Made by a program: the position numbers and the translations under genes. A stretch of 64,000 bases of DNA from Callorhinus ursinus (taxonomy: Eukaryota; Chordata; Mammalia; Carnivora; Otariidae): positions 53,944,794-54,008,793 of the forward strand of contig NW_020312817.1 in NCBI RefSeq assembly GCF_003265705.1, written 5' to 3'. Positions 58,366 through 64,000 of this stretch are shown piece after piece (the first letter of the stretch is position 1; every line of letters starts with the position of its first letter). The notes beneath the pieces are model-generated. The model searched no databases. It was not told the DNA's origin and worked only from the letters and a program-made list of their open reading frames with translations.

Positions 58366-58551
58366 AAGATTTTATTTATTTATTTGAGAGAGAGAGAGAG
58401 AATGAGAGAGAGCACGAGAGGGAAGAGGGTCAGAGGGAGAAGCAGACTCCCCGCTGAGCAGGGAGCCCGACGCGGGACTCGATCCCGGGACCCCAGGATC
58501 ATGACCTGAGCCGAAGGCAGTCGCTTAACCAACTGAGCCACCCAGGCGCCC
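58366..58551 (-). repeat. CAN-SINE (antisense), young, inserted into another SINE's tail
   Basis: Full copy with CCACCCAGGCGCCC head. CTTCTTCCTTTTTTTA is duplicated at about 58315-58331 and 58553-58568. The downstream copy belongs to the T-rich tail of the partial SINE at 58569. Confidence 0.93.
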
Positions 58552-58568
58552 TCTTCTTCCTTTTTTTA

Positions 58569-58650
58569 AAGATTTTATTTATTTATTTGAGAGAGACAGG
58601 AGAACGAGAAGGAGGAGGGGAGAGGAAACAGAAAGAGAAGAGAGGAGAGT
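58569..58650 (-). repeat. CAN-SINE (antisense), truncated
   Basis: AAGATTTTATTTATTTATTT followed by a GAGAGA-rich stretch. Body and head are lost. Confidence 0.75.
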
Positions 58651-60009
58651 GAGTTTTGGGGAAGGCATGAAATCGGGACCTGGACACCCTCATGATACAC
58701 AGATGATAACCGTACTGTTGTCATGTGCATTGGCTTGAAAAGGAACTGTTAGAGGAATAGAAAATTAAATCTATTCAAAGCAACCTCAACCCCCTTATTC
58801 TCTAGAATATTCTTTTGTATTGTTATTGTACATCTAACTTTGCCTTTTAATCTTGAACTTTTCAGAAGATGACACAGAGTATTGGGAAAAGCACCAAACC
58901 AAAAGTCCAAGGTTTTAGTCTCAGCCCCAACTTCCACAGTCCACACTTGGACAATAAGAACCAATTTTATCAGTATCTACTAACTTTTCATCAACCAACC
59001 AATAGTGGGGGAGCCCTTTTGGAAATATATTTATTTTATCTTGGGGCAGAGCAGGTAAGAGGAGTTAATCTGCTGACACTCTGTGCGAGTGCATGCACTT
59101 ATATATGTCACGCTTGCTTTTTATGGTCTATCGCAAGCTTGAGCAAGAGACTAGCAGAGGTCAAAATGCTGTGCAAGACTGAACTAATTGACTGCTCTTA
59201 TTACTAAATTCTTTATTCAAGTAAAAGCCTCAAACAGCCTGACCATTTTTTCTTCCCAAATGGCAAGTGACCAACATTTGGATCACTTGGCTTTGTGAAT
59301 ATGTCCGAAGAATATCACACCTAAGTCAAGATTTTGGTACAATTGTATTGATCTGGCTAACTTTCAGGAACGTACCAATCAGCAGTCTGATTGGGGCAGG
59401 ATCTTGGAAGATCTGACTTATGAGATGACAGAACCAAGCCTATTGACCTCTTGGAGTGTCTTTTGGGCTCTAAGAGTTATAACTTTGGCAAAGTTGTCAT
59501 TTTTGAGAAAAGAGGGGAGCGGCCTCGGTCTTGGGCAGTGGGGCAGGCCTAGGAGGGACTGGGGAGTCTGTGTGCTCACATGTAATGAAAGGAAACTGGG
59601 AGACAAAGGGAAGGGGCAAGACACTCATTCTTGGTTCCCTTACAACATCCTCACTATGCTATAATGAGTCAGTATCTCATTACCAGAGATCAAGTCCAAT
59701 TACTTAGGAGAGACTTCCCTCAAAAAATGTTGGGTTCCCAGAAAAATGTTGCAAGGTGAAATTTTTCATCATAACATACGTACATGATGTAATTTGTGAA
59801 CATACTCAGGCATGATCTATACAGTTTGCCACATATATGTTATTCACATGCAGTATTTCCCACGTTTTCCCAAAGCTGCCTTCTGTTATCCATTTTTGGT
59901 GGTCAAGTTCAGGCTGAGTGGGTGATGCATTAATTCATTACTACCCTTTATGTATGAGGGAAGGGGCGTGGTAACCAGCCTTCCAGATGGCCACAACAAT
60001 CTTCACTTC
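58651..60009. other. Intergenic DNA, unassigned
   Basis: Would contain upstream exons of the gastrokine pseudogene if they survive; none is recognised with confidence. Confidence 0.35.
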
Positions 60010-60490
60010 TTGATATTCATGCTTTTGTATAAGTCCCTCCCACACTGAATAAGGCTGACCTGTGCCTGACCAATGCCATGTTGTGGAAATAATGGTGTGG
60101 GACTTTGTAGGCTAGTTCATAAAAGACATTGTAACTTATGCCTTATGCTCTCACTGATCACTGACTCTGGGGGCAGTCAGCTGCTATGCTGTGAGGACAT
60201 TCAAGCAGCGTTACGGAGAGGTCTGTGTGGCAAGAAACTGAGGCTTCCTGTCAACAGCCATCTTGTGAGGGCACCACCTTGGAAGAGGACCTGTCAGCCC
60301 CAGTCAAGCCCTCAGAGGATTGCAGCCCCTACCAACATCTTGACTGAAACCTAATAAGAGATCCTGAGCCAGAATCACAGAGCTAAGCCCTCTTGGATTC
60401 CTGACCCCAAAAACTGTGTAATGTAATAAATGTTTATTGTGTTTACATTTGGGATAATCTATTATGCAGTTAGTGAGAGCCAGTATTTGT
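60010..60490 (+). mobile_element. LTR-type (MaLR-like) repeat
   Basis: The ending GATCCTGAGCCAGAATCAC, GATTCCTGACCCCAAAAACT and AATAAATGTTTATTGTGTTT fits a MaLR-type LTR 3' end with its AATAAA. Subfamily not assigned. Confidence 0.5.
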
Positions 60491-61330
60491 TTATTGAGGT
60501 GAAATTCATATAACATAAAATTATCCAATTTGAAGTGAAGAATTCACTTGCAGTTAGTACTTTGCAGAGTTGCACAACTACCACTTCTAGCTGGTTCCAA
60601 AAGATTTTCATCACTCAAAGGAAAACCCACACCCATTAAACAGTTACTCCCCACCTTCCCTCCCCTCAGCTCCTGGCAACTACCAATCTGCTTTCTGTCT
60701 CTACAGATTTACTTATTCTGCATATTTTAAGTGGATGAAATCATACAATATGTATCCTTTTGTGTCTGGATTCTTCCATGAAGCATAAACTTTTCAAGTT
60801 TCATCCACGTTGTAATATCTACCAGCACTTCATTCCTTTCATGACTGGATAATAATACTCCATCGTGTGGATATAGCACATTTTGTTTACTTACTCATTT
60901 ATTGATTTGGCTGGTTTTGGCTGTTTTGGCTGTTTGTTTTAATTTCTGTCTCCTCAGTACGATCATAGTGCCTTGCCCATTATAGGCATTCAATGCGAAT
61001 GTTTGGCTGTTTTTACCTTTGGGTTGCTATGAATCTGTGTGTCCATGACCTTGTTTGAGTCCTTGTTTTCAATTCTTTTGGGTGTACACCTGGGAAAGGA
61101 ATTGCAGTCATGTGGTCATTTTCTGTCTAACTTTTTGAGGAGCCATCAGACTGTTTTCCACAGCAGCTGAACAATTTTACATTCCCACCAAAGCATGAGG
61201 GTTCCACTTTCTCCTTATCCTCACAGACACTTGTGATTTTGTGATTTTTTGATTATAGCCATCCTAGAGGCTACGAGGTGCTATCTCCTTGTGATTTTTA
61301 TTTGCATTTCCCTAAGAAAAGAATATTATT
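60491..61330 (-). mobile_element. Old L1 fragment (antisense)
   Basis: TGAGGTGAAATTCATATAAC, TGGCAACTACCAATCTGC, CATTTATTGATTTGGCTGG and TTTGCATTTCCCTAAGAAAA are characteristic antisense L1M text. Confidence 0.6.
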
Positions 61331-61389
61331 CAAAATGTCAGCTATCAAAGTGTGAATTTGGGCCTTAGGAGGAATGCCACATTGAGGTG

Positions 61390-61560
61390 GCCCAGTCATG
61401 AGCTCATTAATTCACTTGCTCCTTGAACAAACACTCTTTGTGCATCTTCTATAGAATAGGCCCCAGGTGCTGCAGAGATCTCGGAGGTCAGTAAGACAAG
61501 GTCTGTGCCCCCAAAGAGCTTGCAGGCCACTGGAGAAATGAGATGTTTAACTTTGCATGA
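61390..61560 (-). repeat. L2-like fragment (antisense)
   Basis: GAACAAACACTCTTTGTGCA, GGCCCCAGGTGCTGCAGAGA and AAAGAGCTTGCAGGCCACTG resemble the common dispersed L2 segment. Its counterpart occurs at 62220. Confidence 0.45.
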
Positions 61561-62219
61561 ATTTCGAATTTCTTCTGGCTGTAAGCAGTTGTGAAGGAGA
61601 CGTGAGGAAGTGTTGGCAGACTTAACCTCACACAGATACAGGACTTGGCGGGGGTGTGGGGGTTGGGGGGGGGAGCCAGGAGCCATGATTCTAAAAGTTC
61701 ATGAGACAACATCGCCAAATTCACAATTTTGTCCAGTGTTGTCCATGTTCAGGTTCACCAGGGCTGGACTTGGCTTTCCCTGTGTTAGAAGACAGCTCAG
61801 TTGACGATACACCTGCTTAGCTTTAGAGTTGGGGCTGTCAGTGGGAGAGAGAGTTGTCTTTTTCGCTCATCAGCTCCCAGTTCCAAACCCTGAGCTTCGG
61901 CTTTGGATCAGGCTTCATTCAACTAACCCCTGCCATCAACACAGTCTTACACAAAGAATGGCCCCCTCCTATTCTGATGCTGCCATATTCCTGCTCATTC
62001 CTTTAGCTTAGACAGATTAGGAATTGTAAGGTGTGCTTACACTGAACTTAAACTTGGCATTTGACTGGCTTATACTGATCACTACCAGGCCTCCATTTGT
62101 CCCCTCTCCCCCTGGCTGGAGTCTATAGGTCCTGTACAGCTCGCCTATATATTTTATGCCATAATCTGCTTCTGCTTGCTGGGTTTCCTTTTCTTGCCTT
62201 TCAAGATGATTCATTTCAT
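61561..62219. other. Intergenic DNA, unassigned
   Basis: G-rich run at 61650-61675. No gene recognised. Confidence 0.35.
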
Positions 62220-62500
62220 CTTAACAAATACATTTGAATGCCTATAATGGGCAAGGCACTATGATCGTACTGAGGAGACAGAAATTAATTAAGTCCGACA
62301 TGGTCTCTGGCTTCACAGAGTTGACACGCTAAAATGGGATATAGCATTGAACACATTCATCCATTTGTTCCATTGGTTATTTATCCAACAAATGTTTATT
62401 CTTATTGGGTAGTAGGCAGCATTCTAGGTGTAGGGAACACAGTGGTGAGCTAAATGGTCTTTGATGACAAGGAACTTGGTTATGGAGGAGATAGGAACTT
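62220..62500 (+). repeat. L2-like fragment
   Basis: AATGCCTATAATGGGCAAGG, CACTATGATCGTACTGAGGA, then GGCTTCACAGAGTTGACACG, with a second similar unit at 62390-62470 (GGCAGCATTCTAGGTGTAGG). Confidence 0.5.
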
Positions 62501-63397
62501 AGTGCATAAACATGTCCATCATCTGCCCCTCCCTGTGTCTTCACTTCCTCCCTTACTCAGCTTAAATTCTGTGGCCAGGTATTATAATCACTACCTTAAA
62601 TACACCCTCAATTCCCTTGTGCTTCTCTTGTTTCAATGAACCTCTTGATTAACCACATCTTTGCCTACTCCACTGAGTAGGGCAAAGCTGGAGAAAAACA
62701 CATAGCCACGCTGAGTGTTCTATCTTTAAAAGCTTGTTCGCTGGCCCATAGTGTGCCCTTAAAACTGACAAGTGATTGTACTGTATTTCTTAAGTCCAGT
62801 CATACCCTCTCTTTGCTAGGCAACTACTGCATGCCCTGTTTCTCTCCCTAACCATCCAATCTCTTCTCCATCTTCATTCTCTGACAAAGATCTTGCGTGG
62901 TTTGTGGTACTTAGCTCCATTCCTCGTCTTCCAAGATCTTTCCTGGATTGCAGGAGGCAGGATGATTCAAAACTACATTTCCCAGACCCTCTTGCTAGCT
63001 GCTTTATCATAAGGTTCTGCCAAGAGGAGGCGTTGACCCTAGGTTGGAAGGCAAGAGATGGGGAGATGTCATTCTGGTTTTGGCTCCTGCAAACCCGCTG
63101 CTTACAGGTGCAGGCTCCAACAATCAGCATTTCTGGTGCCAATGAGAGGGTGGCTTCTGCTCAACCTTAGCAGTGGCTTTGCTAGCCAATCAGCAATCCC
63201 CTTACAGGTGCCACCTCTCCCATTGACATCTTCAGCTTTTCCAAGTCCTTGCATTACATTTCTCTCTGCTTGAGAATGTTTCCTGTTTTCCAGTTGGACA
63301 CTGACTAATAAACCTTGCTCCTTCTTCATTAAGAACATGGGAGTGATCTGGAAAGGACTTCCCTGTGTTCCCAACACCATGGCTGCTCGTCCACCAC
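62501..63397. other. Intergenic DNA, old repeat likely at 62880-63340
   Basis: The stretch with GGATTGCAGGAGGCAGGATG and AACTACATTTCCCAGACCCT looks like a dispersed LTR-type repeat ending with AATAAACCTTGCTCC. Family not assigned. No gene. Confidence 0.35.
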
Positions 63398-63400
63398 CGT

Positions 63401-63440
<40 letters not shown>
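63398..63440 (+). repeat. (GT)n microsatellite
   Basis: About 42 bp of GT dinucleotides with one A. The minus-strand HTHTHT translation here is meaningless. Confidence 0.97.
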
Positions 63441-63443
<3 letters not shown>

Positions 63444-64000
63444 CTGACTTCTCTCCTATTTCTAAGGACTGACTCTGCATAGTCCCATCTAAGTCCCATC
63501 TCTGCTTCTGATCTAGGTCTTGTATCTTCCCTCTCATCAATTTCTCTGCCATGCGTCATCCATTGTTGCTTCTCTTCTCTATTATTCCCATAAGCAGAAA
63601 TACATGCTGCCGTGTCTCCCACATTCAAAGGAAATAAAACAATGGCAGAAATAAGACAAAAAGGAAATTCCTCTCCTGACAGCACTTCTCCCTCCAGATA
63701 CCATTCCTTTTCTCTCCTTCCATTTAAAGCAAAATTCCTTGAAAGAGAGGTCTACACTGTCTCTTCCCTACTTCCCTCAGCCTATTCCCATGAGGCTTAG
63801 CCCCAAATAGTCTGTAAAAATGCCCTTAACAAAGCTAATGACTTCCACAACCACTAAATGCAAGGGTTAATTCTTAGCTCTTCTCTTCTTTGACAAAGCA
63901 GCAGCATCAGACACCTGGAGCCCCTCTCTTCCCTCAGGGGGCCTCCAGGACACCGCTGTTCCCACCATTCTGGCCATCTCTTCTCCCTCTCATTTCCCCA
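63441..64000. other. Intergenic DNA, unassigned
   Basis: Pyrimidine-rich, nothing recognised up to the window end. Confidence 0.35.

Noticed and set aside
58740..58860. Minus-strand text TITIQKNILEN, resembling [10 protein letters not shown] of gastrokine exon 3, at about the right distance upstream of the pseudogene exon 4
   Set aside because: Similarity is confined to about 24 nt, needs a gap, and no AG/GT borders give a 138-nt exon. Could be chance; a tblastn search would decide.
63329..63685. 118-codon minus-strand frame with a His-Thr repeat
   Set aside because: The repeat is the translated (GT)n microsatellite.

Overview
The window is nuclear DNA from an arctoid carnivoran (bear, pinniped or mustelid group). 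The evidence is about 23 copies of the carnivore tRNA-derived CAN-SINE with the arctoid-type head (GGGGCGCCTGGGTGGCTCAG), none with the canid-type head, plus many 5'-truncated carnivore L1s. There are no bacterial genes, operons, CRISPR arrays or rRNA genes. Nearly all open frames over 60 codons are chance frames in intergenic DNA or remnants of L1 ORF2.

The real content is the gastrokine locus (human 2p13.3 equivalent, read in the opposite orientation). GKN1 lies on the minus strand (14336-19592, six coding exons, 185 aa) and GKN2 on the plus strand (37325-44999, six coding exons, 183 aa). They are head to head across about 17.7 kb of repeat-rich DNA. Both reading frames are intact when spliced at GT/AG sites. 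Both encode a signal peptide followed by a BRICHOS domain with its cysteines, so both products should be secreted gastric mucosal proteins. GKN2 also keeps the cysteine used for disulphide pairing with TFF1.

Beyond GKN2, on the minus strand at 55.4-56.7 kb, lie two decayed BRICHOS exons (55368-55516 and 56555-56665) of a third gastrokine, probably the GKN3 equivalent. Exon 5 has an in-frame TGA where GKN2 has tryptophan, has lost a BRICHOS cysteine, and ends in the wrong phase. This is the most interesting item in the window. A short RAB25-like fragment sits at 300-386.

Layout: 1-14 kb, intergenic with old L1/L2/MaLR, SINEs and a 100-N gap; 14-19.6 kb, GKN1; 20-37 kb, the shared upstream region, mostly antisense L1 and SINEs; 37.3-45 kb, GKN2; 45-54.5 kb, repeats and unassigned DNA with two young L1 insertions; 55.3-56.7 kb, gastrokine pseudogene; 57-64 kb, MIR, SINE, (CTTT)n, LTR-like, L2 and (GT)n sequence. 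No novel system of a new type was recognised.
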